Shown piece after piece: positions 22,112 to 33,659 of a stretch of DNA of 64,000 nucleotides. Under the pieces are notes generated by a model. The model had not been told where the DNA came from. It searched no databases and worked only from the letters and a program-made list of their open reading frames with translations. A program made the position numbers and the translations under genes. Origin of the DNA: Phragmites australis (lineage: Eukaryota > Streptophyta > Magnoliopsida > Poales > Poaceae); the NCBI RefSeq assembly GCF_958298935.1, contig NC_084921.1, positions 39,155,001-39,219,000 of the forward strand, given 5' to 3'. Numbering within the stretch: the stretch's first letter is position 1; each line of letters opens with the position of its first letter.

Positions 22112-22382
22112 CTAGCACCTAAGGCCTCGGACACGACAAGCGGCTGCAATCTTCTTGCCGTCCTGGGAGCTGATGTATCTTCCCAGATTGAGGTTCTTAC
22201 TGTACTTGCACAGGCACGGCTTCTGCTCCCTGAGCTTGGCGCAGCACGCGGCGGACGGCACCGCGCCCCAGATGCGGGTCGCACTTCGGCGGCGCAGTCC
22301 TGGACGCCCGGCACACCATCATCGTGCAGGGAGAGGCGAACACAAGTACAAGAAAGAGCAGCTGCACCGCATGAAGCTTCAT
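22112..22382 (-). pseudogene. lipid-transfer-type (8-Cys) protein, frameshifted
   Basis: ATG at 22382 begins a clear secretion signal (MKLHAVQLLFLVLVFAS). The following frame reads CRASRTAPPKCDPHLG and then loses sense. A different frame continues SAACCAKLREQKPCLCKYSK, RYISSQDGKKIAAAC and ends RGLRC at the stop 22112-22114. The CC, CxC and final Cys pattern matches the eight-cysteine motif of non-specific lipid-transfer proteins. At least one frameshift near 22.26 kb breaks it. It has the same orientation and family as the intact gene 1.4 kb away, so it may be a decayed relative. Confidence 0.65.
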
Positions 22383-22459
22383 TGTTCGTCGCGTGCGGTG
22401 CTACTTGCTTCTACGTGCTGTGGCGAGCAAGACTGAACTGCTTTGGGAGCGGATGAGAG

Positions 22460-23770
22460 CGTTGGTATTTGTAGAGAGTTGAGAGTGCGTGTTGAGTGTA
22501 CTGAGGCGGAGAATGGCACATCCGTGCTCTGGGATCGTCCCGGGAAGTGTTGCCGCTTTTGGTTCGCCGTCGCGTGAACGGCGGAGCGCGGTCGTTCACA
22601 TGCCTGCATGGGATTTTTTCTGAACAACTTGCTACCGCAATGGAAGGCAGCGCGCTGGTTCAGAGATCGGGTGGAGGTGGCGCGAGGTAGACTTCCACTT
22701 GCAGCAACTAGCTAGCTAGCTACCGAGACATGCCGAAAGATTGCTGCGTACTCTACTGAGTTTATTACTGTAAATGCTGTGGAGTAGCACAACGATAAAA
22801 ATTAAGAGGTTCTTCACAGCGAGCAGAGTCTAGTGTTTGTTGAACAGACTGTTATATTATTGAGCAGTGATGACGAGCTTGGCGCAACAGGCGGGCTTCG
22901 GCGTCGCCCTTCCCGGCGACCGCGGCTGGCGCACCGCACTGCCACGCCCGCCGCATCGCGTCCCCGCGCCATCACCGCCGAGCCGAGGAAGAAGGAACAG
23001 AGCTGGCTTTGCCGCAACGTTTTTGTTGGGCAGGCAGTAGAGCAATTTTTTTTCTCTGCAGTATAAATTCGATTACCCACTTTTTCGGATGCAACTCGAA
23101 AAATTACCCCGTAACATTGGACTAGGAGGCCACGAATCTAGCGGCGTGGGATGCGCGTCTTGTGTGCGGTCATTGCAGGCGCCGGGCGGGTAGTGTACAT
23201 ATGTAGTAGGTGAGGTGCGGCCGTTCCGTCACTTGCGTGTAAACGTGAGACGGTGAGCGTGCACAGACAGGCGCAAGGCCATAGCAAACCGCCTCGTTTT
23301 ATTTGTCGAGGCACGGTGGAGATTCTTTTAGCGAAATGTTGCAAATACCATGCTAAGACACACCAAGTGTTCAGTCATCTGAACGTGTCTCTGGGAATGG
23401 ATTATTTCCGTCAACATGATTTAATTCTAAATCTAATATCGGACCAATGGCGTGTTCCAGGCTTCCAGCATAATCATCCTAGGCACCTCGAGGATTCGTT
23501 TTCCTTGAGTTCATGACTCCCTTAATCACGTGTCGATGGTTTCGAAAAGGAACAAAGAAACATGTCGACGAATTTGGTGTTACAAAGTAGTCGTGCTTTA
23601 TTTCACATCGAACATTACTGACAACAGTTCCTAATGCTTCGTCCACATTGTGTAAGAGTACGAAATAGTTAACAAGTAAACAAATGTAGCAAGATACCTT
23701 CACTCGATCTCGAATCCTAACTTCGAACTGGCTCTTCGTATATCTCGATTTATTCAAGACTCTGGCAGGT
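22460..23770. other. intergenic sequence
   Basis: No gene is supported. A minus-strand phrase near 22.88 kb (KPACCAKL) resembles the CC block of the neighbouring lipid-transfer genes but no other cysteines line up. ORFs here are otherwise featureless. Confidence 0.35.
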
Positions 23771-23783
23771 AAGCGTGACAGAG

Positions 23784-24095
23784 CTAGCAGCTCGGGACGG
23801 GCACCTTGCACGCGGTGAACACCTTCCTCTTGTGCCTGGTGTCGACGAGGCGCTTCAGGTTGGCGTCGTCCTTGTACCGGCACAGGCAGTTGGGCCCGTG
23901 GGACTTGAGCTTGCCGCAGCAGGCCGCCGTCGGCGACGCCTTCCCCGCGAACGCGCTCGCGCACGGGCTCAGCTGCATCACGTCGCACGGCGCGAGCGCC
24001 GAGAAGTCGGCCGCGGCCGGGCTGGCGAGGAGGCAAGTCAGCACCGCAGCCGAGGCGAGCGCCGCAAGGAGGAAGAACGGAGGCGGCGGCCTCAT
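23784..24095 (-). CDS. non-specific lipid-transfer protein (8-Cys, DIR1/type-2-like)
   Basis: Single exon, 103 residues, ATG at 24095, stop TAG at 23784-23786. Residues 1-29 are a signal peptide (hydrophobic FFLLAALASAAVLTCLLASP, cleavage likely near AAA-D). The mature part of about 74 residues has the full eight-cysteine motif in order: PCD, SPCAS, AACC, CLC, FTAC and a C-terminal PSC. This spacing fits the small non-specific lipid-transfer proteins, closest in size to type 2 or DIR1-like members. Such proteins are secreted, bind fatty acids or phospholipids in a helical pocket closed by four disulfides, and act in cuticle formation or systemic defence signalling. The basic stretch DTRHKRKVF near the end is uncommon. 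Coding GC is very high, as usual for grass LTP genes. Confidence 0.85.
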   Translation of the reverse strand: MRPPPPFFLLAALASAAVLTCLLASPAAADFSALAPCDVMQLSPCASAFAGKASPTAACCGKLKSHGPNCLCRYKDDANLKRLVDTRHKRKVFTACKVPVPSC

Positions 24096-24109
24096 TCCCG
24101 CGGCGATCC

Positions 24110-24600
24110 GACGGGTTCTCGCTGGACTGGGAGACCACGGACGTACGAGCTAGGCCTAGGTGTGCTGCGGTGTCCAGTGGCTGTAGTCGGCGTGCAGCTT
24201 TTGTAGGAGCCGTGTTACATACTTACATTACAGCAGATGAGCCACGGTGTAAGCGTGAGCGACCGACGCCAGTGTTCGTTAGGTGAAGCACGTTTTAGGT
24301 CCTTTTGATGTCACCACTCAGCAGATTATTGGGCAAAGGTAATGTAGTCATCGTGTACTGACGAATCGAACGGATCGTAGATTGAAGTATATATGGTCAT
24401 GCAACCTTTGGATATCGATCGACAAGATAAATCTGGCAAGGTTCCAACAGAAACCAAGGGTCAAACAGCTAAACTTGCTTCGTGTTCCCCGTCTCGTGGC
24501 AAGCATCTGGTTGAATCAACACTTGCCGCGCATTCGTTAATTCCCCCAGATGGTTCAAACCCTACAGATCACGCTATCCTTTTCTTCTGAACGTAGGCTC
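24110..24600. other. intergenic, between divergent LTP and reticulon genes
   Basis: About 600 bp separates the start codons of the two divergent genes. No ORF with family resemblance. No clear TATA box seen on the minus side. Confidence 0.4.
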
Positions 24601-24632
24601 CCTGAGATAATTATACGAGCATTTCGAGTGCT

Positions 24633-24639
24633 TATAAAG
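24633..24639 (+). promoter_or_regulatory. TATA box of the reticulon gene
   Basis: TATAAAG lies 71 bp upstream of the chosen ATG at 24710. An in-frame TGA at 24686-24688 between them supports this start codon. Confidence 0.5.
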
Positions 24640-24709
24640 GCGTGGTTCTGTAACAGACCGATCAGACAAACCAAAATAACAGCTTTGACCGTCGCAAATT
24701 CATAAAGCC

Positions 24710-26019
24710 ATGCGTCCTCATTTTGCAAGCGATCATGGCGATGGACGAGTGGGCGGTCCATTTCATAGGCACAGGTCGATTCATAAGCTTCCTGGTGGGG
24801 GGAAAGGTATGCTGCTCTTCTTTTCTTTCTGGACAAATAGCCCGCATCATTTGTATTGCCACGGTTCCTCTCGGAGTTGATGTGGCCATGGATTCAATTT
24901 GGCGCCTTGCAGTTGAGGACATTCTGCTCTGGAAGGACAGGAACTTATCTGCAGGTGTCCTTGCCGGTGCCTCATTGATGTGGTACATGTTCGATGTGGC
25001 TGAATACAACATAATCCCGCTCCTTTGCCAGGTTGTCATCTTTGCCATGCTCGTGATCTTCATTTGGTCGAACGCTGCGCTGCTCTTGAACATGTATGAC
25101 TTCCTTTTTTTTCTGGAGAGAACATCGCAGAGTGCTTTGCTTATAGAAGTTTCAAATATGACAAGGCAGAGGAAGCAAAACTCAACTAACCAGTTTTGCA
25201 TTGCAGAGCCCCACCAAGAATCCCAGAAGTCATCATCTCTGAACATGCCTTCCGAGAAACAGCAAGGACCATCCATTACAAATTGGCATACATTGTGGCT
25301 CATCTTTATGACATTGCATGCGGCAAGGATCTGAAGAAATTTCTCTTGGTACATATTAATCAGTTATTTTGCTACCTTTATAAGAAAAGAAAAATCATGT
25401 GACAATTCCAGTGCCTAGATATAGAAATATAATAATGCAACAATCCAACCTGAGTGATTTTTGGAATTCTAAGCAAAATATTTTGAGGGCTAAAATTGAC
25501 CAACTTAGACATCTCGTATTGCTGAATTGCAATGCTTATCCAATAATCCTCAGGCCATTATTTTTGGGGTCGATGCTCAATACTTAAATCTTGGACTAAC
25601 ACTATGCTGTTTCTAATATTAAGGTGGTAGGGTCTCTGCTAATATTGTCAGAGATTGGAAGTTCTTACAGCTTCACAACTCTACTATATCTTGGTGAGTA
25701 TACCAGAAAACAGTAATTTTTAACATGATAAACACACACAAAAGAAAAAGGGCAGAAATGATACGAGGAACATTATCAATTCACTCTGATAAAATCATCT
25801 AAACCAACTGTCACTAATACATTTAACAAGTCTACATTTCTTACTTCCACAGGATTTTTGTGCGCCCACACTTTGCCAGCATTGTACCAAAGATATGAGA
25901 CAGAGGTGGACCATCTAGCTGCGAAGGGTAGCGAAGACATCAAGAAGTTCTACAAGAAGATCGATTCCAATTTGCTCAACAAAATACCAAAAGGCCCTGT
26001 AAAGTCAAAAGTTAAATAA
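24710..26019 (+). CDS. reticulon-like protein (RTNLB)
   Basis: Five exons join in phase with GT-AG borders: 24710-24806, 24913-25093, 25207-25348, 25624-25693 and 25853-26019, giving 218 residues. The N-terminus is short (MRPHFASDHGDGR...HRSIHKLPGGGK). It runs straight into the reticulon homology domain: VEDILLWKDRNLSAGVLAG, MFDVAEYNIIPLLCQVV, FIWSNAALLL, IAPPRIPEVIISE, LVVGSLLILSEIGSSYSF and HTLPALYQRYETEVD. The two long hydrophobic hairpins insert into the cytoplasmic leaflet of the ER and bend it, shaping tubules and, in plants, plasmodesmata. The end is lysine-rich (KGPVKSKVK). No stops or frameshifts, so it looks functional. Its 5' neighbour is the divergent lipid-transfer gene. Confidence 0.9.
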
Positions 26020-26629
26020 AATATAGTCCATGAAGATGTCAGCATACATCAATAATTCCCTTGAAAGGGAATGACTTGTCATCTGATTAGATTTCAAGGA
26101 AAATGGGCTTATTATAATTGGCAAAAGGATGCTCCCAGATAAGAGAAGAAGTAACTCCAATTGAGCCTTGAGAATTCAGACCCGACTGCTAGCATCCAAA
26201 TGTACCTATCAGCATGGATACAAGCATATTTTCATCAACTAAGCAATCAATACGAAATGAACTCTAATGCTGTAATCTCAAAAAAGCATGTCATTACAAA
26301 GAATTCAGTGGTGTTTTCTCTTTTAATTCTGACACCATGGGGTTTATATAAGTGTGGCACATAAATGAGCATCCAATATTGACAAATATCTAAGATTGCC
26401 TGATTGTCTAAGAAAAAAGCGGAAGATTAATATGACATTTATTGTCTTCTGACATGTAAAATGCTAGTGCTATGTGTTTTACTAACATACACACAAGAGT
26501 TATTATTTACAGGATCAGAAAGCAGGGCATCAGACATTGCATGTGTTATTTGCAAAGATCTGCCCAAGAATTTGAACCTTCTATATTTATAAAGAATCTG
26601 CTGTAGAATATGACCATGCGTTTGATACA

Positions 26630-29600
26630 TCAGAGACCTTGGCTTTTTCTTATTTCAGTAGATGAAATATCCATGCGAAACGTTTCCTCTGGTATGGAGA
26701 TAAACATGTCTCTCAGCTCTCCTGGAATGTCTAAATCTTCGAGGACCTTCAAAGCAAGTAGTGTATACAGAATCAGATGATATCTTTTTTCAAATGCGCG
26801 TAAAAGAAAACATCAAGGTGAATGCATACCATGAAAACTCCTTCAATCTTTCGGCCACCAACAAGAAAAGTGGTACCTGTGCTTTTACATTCGAGAAGTA
26901 TCTCCAGCATTCTATTGTAATCTCCTCCATAATACTTAGGCTGCAATGAGTAAACTTCATTCAGTATGGACAACAAAATATCAAATTGTCAAACTTACTT
27001 CGAGAATCTAGTAGTTGAACTTAAAATATAGTAACTAGCCAAATATATGCTAGATAACGTTTTTGTTTCTAAAAGTGCTGCACATCCGGTCGCTGAGGAC
27101 TTGGAGTTAATCAAGGGAATTCTTCAGATTTTTGGGGATGCCTCGGGTCTTAAGACTAACCTTCTCAAATGTTTTGTAACTCCTATTCATTGCAAGGATT
27201 TGGAGCTGGCTACTGTTCAGGATTTCTTCCCTTGTCAGGTTAAAGAGTTCCCTTTGTCCTTACTTAGGTCTTCCCCTGTCAGTCTGAAAGTTGTCTAAAG
27301 CTGAGCTTCATCCTCTTGTTGATAAAGTGGCTGACCATCTTCCAAGCTGGAAAGCTTCTTTGATGAACCGTGCTGGACGCTTAACTATGGTTCGCACGGT
27401 TTTGTCGGCTACTCCTATTTATCAGATGATTGCTATGGACTTGCCTAAATGGGTTCTTAAGGCAATTGATAAGTTGCGACGAGGTTTTCTTTGGAAGGGT
27501 CAAGAACATGCTAATGGTGGAAATTATTTAGTCTCTTGGAAACGAGTTTGTCGGCCTCGTATGGTGGCCTTGGCATTCAGGACCTTTCGACTCTTGGTTG
27601 GGCTCTTCGCATGAGATGGCTTTGGCTTCAGAAAACGGATCCCTCTAGATCTTGGGCTGGACTACAGGTTCAAGTTCATCCAAACTCTAGAGCCTTATTT
27701 TCTGTTGCCATGGTAACCTTAATTGGAGATGGCTCTAACACTTGCTTTTGGCTAGATCGTTGGCTTAATGGTCGGTCCCTTGGTGAGATTGCTCCACACC
27801 TCTTTGCTTTAATACCACGCAAAATTGTTAAACAAAGGACTATGGCCGAGGCTTTGATCAGCCTCACTTGGGTATCGGATATCAAAGGTTTTCTCTCGGT
27901 CCATGCTATTGCAATGTATCTCCAAGTTTGGGACTCACTTGATGGTTTTATTCTGCAACAAGGGGTGCAAGATCAGCATGTTTGGAGGCTTTCTAGTTCA
28001 GGAATTTACTCTAATAAGTCGGCTTATAATGCCTTCTTCGTGGGATCTATAAGGTTCGCTCTCTGGAAGTGTATTTGGAGGTCTTGGGCACCGCTGTGCT
28101 GCAAAGTCTTCCTTTGGCTTGCGATTCTCAATCGTTGTTGGACTGCGGATGGATTGGCCAAACGTGGCCTTCCCCATCCTGTTTCTTGTCCTCTTTGTGA
28201 TCAAGATGATGAGACTATACAACACCTTCTAGTCTCTTGTGTGTTCTCCAGGCAAGTTTGGTTCAGAATTCTTTCTCAGGTCAGTTTGCCAGTCATTACT
28301 CCTCAACCAGGCTGGTCTTCGTTTTCCAGCTGGTGGTGCTTCGCGTTGAAGCAGGTCGATAAGCAACACAGGAAGGGTCTTAATTCCCTCACCATTCTTG
28401 TGGCTTGGGAAATTTGGAAACGTCGAAATGATTGTGTATTCAATGGGGTATCCCCGGCTGTTGATTTGGTGAAGCAAGTTGTGGCTGTGCAAGGGCTGCT
28501 TTGGTGCGCTGCTGGTGCAAAGGATCTTCAAGCTCTATTGGCTGGTTCTTAGGTTCCGTTGGGTGTGTTCTTTTGGTTCCTTTTTGAGCCTTTTCTTTGT
28601 GTTCCTCTGTGTGTGTTTTTTCGTCCCTGTTTTTAGGGTGTTGTTCGTCTCTTTGTGTGTATGTTTTTGTGTGTTGTACTTCGGTCTTTTTCCTCTCCTA
28701 TTAATGAAATGACAAGCAGCTTTCCTGCACGTTCGAGAAAAAAAAGTGATGCACATGAAGTTTCACTTGCTACATCTAAACTAAAAGTTGCATAACAGTA
28801 AAATGTCCAGCAAAAAGAATTGGTTTACATAAAAAAGCCTTCCTTTTGGCATTCTATATGCCAGTTTCCTCACATGTTTGGTAGGGTGTAAATTTCTAGA
28901 AAAGCACATTAAAAAAAATGTAGGCTGGACTTAAGTTAACATATTAATACCGTAAACAATGAATTGATCCTTTTCACTTGAAAATGGAATCACATGATCT
29001 AATATTTCTTTCATATAACTCGTCAGTGAAGGCAATACCGCAATTTATACTCAAAAGTAAGTACAATGCATGCTGATAAGAAACCAGAAGATGAAAAAAA
29101 AGACCCTTACATTGGATTGCATTATTAATTATTATCTAATGAAAATAAAACCATTGGCACCAAAAACTAAAATATGCTCTCAAGAAGCAAAAAAACTAAC
29201 TGGTAGGTAATTTAATCTTGGGTTAAACTTCTTACATTAACAAGCCTAGCTGCAGTGTCTGCACCAATTATAAAAGCACTGCCTGGGAAAAGTTCCGCTT
29301 TCTTGTAGAAGTACGGTTGGTTAGATATGATCACATTCTTCCCTGTAGCAGAAAGAATAACATAGTCATTGAACAACTGGATGAGTTTTCCTCACCAGAT
29401 AGATACATTATTGCCCTACCATGTTAAGCCCATAAAAAGCAGCTAATCCCTCAAAAGCATAAATGATAACTGGTGATAAATTGAACAGACTTTCAGTAAA
29501 AGCAAAGATGGGTTTCCCAATTTGTCAACCACTTTCATACAATGGTCATATAAATACAAACTGAGGAAAAACATGACTGGACACTTCTGTAAAGAGCTCC

Positions 29601-32299
29601 CACAAAATCATTTTTATCCATGTATCACCAAGATGCATGACCGCATGAATGAATAGTAAAACAAAACTCCCTAGTTATCTGTAACTACAAACTGAACCGC
29701 ATTTACAAGATTGGCATGACAATCCAATCAGAGTGCTAGGAGTATAGCAAAATGGAGGTCATGGCACATAATGGACCAGAATACATGGCACTGGGTCATA
29801 CCTGCGTTTCTAAATTGCTCAACCCGTTTCTTAATTTCTGCAATAGATAGTGGAGGTTTGTCGGCATTAATTGCTGATATCTCAAAGAATGGAATCCCAT
29901 CATCACACATGCTACAATAAGCGGTTTCGTGAAAATATCAGGCAATTTACTCTTTTGAAGGTAGAACAAGCAAAAAAGTTTCTGTGACAGCTATAGCAAA
30001 AAAGTGGTAGGTCTAAATTTTAAAATTTTGGCTACAAAGACAGCTATAGGGAAATAGTGTTGTTCTGCCAAATGCCAATTGTCAACATATAGCAAACCCT
30101 CTCTTTGACCAGTACCTTTCTGTGACAAATCATTTCCAGTTTTCCACTGCACTACTTCTTTGCCATTTTTAATTTTTATTTTCTCCTTGCTAGTCTTCAG
30201 CATGACAAAACCCAAGAGTAGAAATACATTATCTATTCAGAGATTCACCTGGAGAAAATCTCACCTTGATGCAACTTCCAACAGCCTAAGGTGGCCATCA
30301 TGCAAGGGATTGAATGAACCAGGTAGAATTATTTTTCTGTTGAAATTCTTTTCCACCGGATCTACATTGAAGAACAGTATGATTCAAGAATGAAAACGAA
30401 AGGGTTGCAGAAAAACATAGCATCCACAATGACAAAGAACACTATGATTCAAGGATGAAAAATGGAAGAATTCTAGCATGAAAAACATAGCAACGCTGGG
30501 TGCTAATTATACCAGCAAAGTGATAGACTTTCATGCAAACTTGCCCATTAATAACTTGCTGGAGTTCTTGATCTTCATCGAATTGTTCAATGCTTTCTTC
30601 TGGAATTTCAGGTTCTTGAATGTCTGACTGAATGGTTGCAGATACTCTGCAGGTATCTGCTATTGCCTACAATACAGTGTACTCTTAAAATGAGAGTTAA
30701 CTGGGGGAATGTCAATTATCATAAAACTTGGCCAATCCTAAAAATATCATATGATCAGGATTGGTTGCTTGTATTAATTGATTATCAATTTACGATGTCC
30801 AACTTGGGATCGATATTGCCAGTGAGAACATATAAGCGTGTTGCATCTAGTGAGATCTAACAAACCTTTAGCAAAAAATAGCTCGAAACTGTGTCTTCTT
30901 CCTCTCTGCTCCGAAAACCCTGGGTGCAAAGACTATGTTAGCAAGAGACAACATGGTTTAATAAATAATAATGGCATAAAGTTGCTAAGTTTATTGCTAT
31001 TGTTGCAACTGCTGAAAAGTTTGTGAAAATAACCAAGTGAGGAGCCGCAAAATTATGCAATTGACTACTGAACATTTTGGCACCCTCTCTTGTAAGTAAT
31101 TTCTTTGTTAAGAGTAAAAAAAGGAATAGTAGTATTATAAGGAATATTACCTTTGACATATTATAAGGAATATTACCTTTGACAAAGTAACATGTGATGT
31201 CCTGAGGCAACTGTGTGTCCGCGTTGACACATAGAACCTATTTGAAAATGTGAACCAAATATTATATAGCACATAACCAAGAAAGAGGATTAACAAACTT
31301 ATAAATTATAGTAAAAAAAGAAAAGATCCCCTGCCTCCTCAAACGATGAGTTTTGTGCCATACTTCATGTACTCGGTCTCCTAAGATTGTATCACAATTC
31401 ACATGCTAAGTCAACATTCTAGTATGACTATGACCACACTTGTTATTGTACCCACTTAATCTGATAAGCTTTGGGGTATAACATTGTGAGAAGTGGAAGT
31501 AGGAACACTCAAGAGATAACTGAAAAGGCTCCCGAATTTAGTTATGATAATTTCCCTCTCCCTCTTATTATTAGTCGAGGTTTAAGGGTCGAGTTAGTGA
31601 GGAAGGCATATACCTGTGATCACCATGTTTTGGACGTGAGCTAGCCAGTGACCCAGTAAAGCCAACGCCCAACACTTGAAGACCTACGCATATACCCACT
31701 CAATTACTTATAGCAAGGATAGATGATATTAGGTGCAAACTGCATATATGGTGAGGAATGATCCGGCACTATGATTCACCTGGTCCAGAAAGCTTGAGGG
31801 CACGGTTGTACGCGGCCAGTGCCATGTCCTCTGCGGCCTGCTTGCTGGTGAATTGCAAGGGCATCTGAACATCAGAGCATGATCAGTGCGAGGAACACAG
31901 ATATGTGCCATCTAACGAAATAGTATGAGTATTTAGTGTGTGTTCACAACATGAACTAAATCAAGTGTGAATTCACAAGTGGACGCGCGTAGGCGCCGAG
32001 GATCTCGGGTGCCGGTGCGCTTACCTTGCCGAGGAGCTGCGCCATGGAGGCCCTGGAGTAGGGCACGACGACCTCGAGGACGGTGCCGGACGCGCCGGGC
32101 ACGGACAGCAGCCAGCCGAGCGCCTGTGGCGAGTGTTCCTCGTTTAGTCGGGGGCCGTAGAGTTGGCATCAGCCGATTTGACGCAAAATTACAGTGCGCG
32201 GGGAGGTGGTACCTGCGAGGCGCCGCCGGCGAGGTAGATGACGGCCTGGGAGCGAGAGGAATGGATGGCCTCCACCACCGCGCGGACCCAGCTCTCCAT
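26630..32299 (-). CDS. CinA-like / nucleotidylyltransferase family protein
   Basis: Twelve exons in phase, 383 residues. From the 5' end: 32213-32299, 32025-32123, 31780-31864, 31614-31683, 31177-31237, 30866-30919. Then: 30513-30666, 30265-30361, 29802-29911, 29236-29342, 26830-26940, 26630-26746. Residues 1 to about 165 resemble the CinA C-terminal (PncC-like amidase) fold: [48 protein letters not shown]. Residues 204-383 are a cytidylyltransferase-like domain with [19 protein letters not shown] (HxGH signature HDGH 224-227), [12 protein letters not shown] and the closing ISSTEIR (372-378). These are the hallmarks of NMN/nicotinate-mononucleotide adenylyltransferase relatives. The architecture matches Arabidopsis At2g01220. 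Substrate is not settled from sequence; a role in NAD-related metabolism is inferred. The donor after exon 10 is normal although that intron (2.3 kb) contains a LINE. No stops: likely functional. Confidence 0.85.
27086..28552 (+). pseudogene. LINE reverse transcriptase C-terminus with zf-RVT domain
   Basis: Frames starting at 27086 ([21 protein letters not shown]) continue the RT thumb region ([20 protein letters not shown] and [13 protein letters not shown]). After a small frameshift near 27.29 kb and another near 27.56 kb they run to the stop at 28550-28552. The long last frame has [20 protein letters not shown], then the zinc-binding RVT domain: [57 protein letters not shown] and [14 protein letters not shown]. 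This is the standard end of plant L1-type ORF2. The endonuclease and the RT palm are absent. Confidence 0.85.
27086..28745 (+). mobile_element. 5'-truncated LINE in an intron, with TSD
   Basis: A non-LTR retrotransposon lies antisense to the host gene. It starts abruptly at 27086 inside the reverse transcriptase and ends in a short A-run (28737-28745). A 14-bp target duplication flanks it: AAAGTGCTGCACAT at 27072-27085 and AAAGTGATGCACAT at 28743-28756 (one mismatch). Only about 1.66 kb of the 3' end is present, as usual after incomplete target-primed reverse transcription. The host intron keeps its splice sites. Confidence 0.85.
31141..31185 (-). repeat. 26-bp duplication repeating an exon end and splice donor
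   Basis: GGAATATTACCTTTGACA occurs at 31142-31158 and again 26 bp further on. On the minus strand each copy reads TCAAAG/GTAATATTCC, so exon 5 of the nucleotidylyltransferase gene has two identical donor sites, after 31177 and after 31151. Use of the distal one would add 26 nt and shift the frame. Confidence 0.8.
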
Positions 32300-32439
32300 C
32301 ACGATCCGGTGTTGTTCGCCCGGTGGACGCGGTTGCGACTCGCGAGCTGCTACGGGAGAATTTGTCCTGTTCCCCTCCTCCACAGGCCCACGGCACTGTG
32401 ATTGAGTTGAACCCGTAGAACCTAACCGTGGTCTCAGTA

Positions 32440-33295
32440 TTACTCTGATTAAAGATGGTTAACTGGATCGTGTCTATTGGATCGATCTGAGATATGGTAT
32501 TATAGGCACGATCTAAACACAGTACGGTCCGATGGTAGGTGGGTCGGGTTGGCACTGTATGATTAGCCGGGTCGTGTTTAGGCTGACGCCTCGGCACGGC
32601 GGGCCGGTACGGTACGGCCAGATCGGCACGGGCATGGTCTGGCACGGATCAGCACAGACTCGTCCTGCCCCGTCCCTGACCTCCCCGCTCGACTGTCGTG
32701 CCACCGCCCCTAACCTCCCCACTTCGCTGCCGACCGTTTCGCCCCCGACCTCCCCACTCCGCTGCCGGTCGTCCCATCCTACCGTCGTGCCTCCCCACCC
32801 GCTGTAGGTCGCCCCGCCCCCGTCCTCCTAGCCTCGCCGCCCCGCTCCGCCCACCGTCGTGCCGCCCTGCTCCGCCCGACCACCCCGCCGTTGTGCCACC
32901 TCGTCCCCAGCCTCCCCACCCCGTCGCCTAACCGCCTCGCCCCGACCTCCCCGCCCTGCCGCCCGGCCACCTCGCTCCGCCCTGCCGCCCGGCCACCTCG
33001 CTCCGCCCTACCACCGCGCTCCCGACCTCCTCGCCCTGCTGCCGGCCACCCCGCCTCGCCGCTAGCCATGCTCATGGGGTCACCGGGCCGACCGTACCGC
33101 AACAGTACCCGAACCGACCAAGCACAGCACGATGACAGATGAGTTGTGTCGTGGGCCAAGGGCACGGCATATAGGCCAGAACCGCACGACTCGTTATAGT
33201 AGCCGAACCAATCAGATTATACCGTAGCCGAACCGTACCGAGCTGGACCCGTGCTAGACCAGCCCGAGTGGCCCATTTAACCATCTCTACCTCTA
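32440..33295. repeat. GC-rich inverted-repeat element
   Basis: TAAAGATGGTTAACTGG at about 32450 is mirrored at the other end by a minus-strand TAGAGATGGTTAAATGGGCC near 33289. Next to both ends are runs of CGGTACGG/GGCACGG words. The interior (32.66-33.06 kb) is a C-rich, low-complexity stretch of ACCTCCCC/GCCGCCC words and encodes only Pro/Arg-rich nonsense. Flanks ACTCTGAT and CCTCTAAC share five of eight bases, so a decayed hAT-like 8-bp duplication is possible. It separates the divergent nucleotidylyltransferase and XPB genes. Confidence 0.45.
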
Positions 33296-33659
33296 ACCCC
33301 CGCGTGTCAGGGCGACATGCGTAAGGAGTTTTCTCTAGAAATTCGTTTACGCAGAGTAAAGGCCGAATTTTTTTATTTGGACATCTAAAAATTATACTTA
33401 CATACTTTATACTTATAACATATACAATTATTTTTAGTAAAAAATATCTAAATATGAGTATTTTATTTCATTTTTAGACTTTTTTCATCTGAACTAGCTA
33501 TTAAATATTTTCAATAAACAATGAGTGCAATTTGTGAACAATTTTACTACAAGTAAATTAAAAAAAATAAATTGATCCAAGTTCATAAGTATTTTGTATA
33601 CTTTAAAAAATAAAATATGTGTGCATGCCATAAGACTAAAACATGCACAAGCAGTTTTT

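Noticed and set aside
22833..23066. A third lipid-transfer gene near 22.9 kb (minus-strand KPACCAKL phrase)
   Set aside because: Only the CC block resembles the family; no signal peptide, CxC or terminal cysteine lines up in any frame.
24723..25334. Unspliced 203-residue ORF as the reticulon start (MAMDEW...)
   Set aside because: Its first part is in the wrong frame; splicing 24806/24913 from ATG 24710 gives the conserved HKLPGGGK-VEDILLWKD junction.
27047..27085. Start of the LINE at the ATG of the ORF at 27047
   Set aside because: The flanking 14-bp duplication places the element start at 27086; the preceding bases are host intron.
32532..33165. Proline/arginine-rich ORFs on both strands in the GC-rich block
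   Set aside because: Open in several frames at once because of low-complexity C-rich DNA; composition alone explains them.
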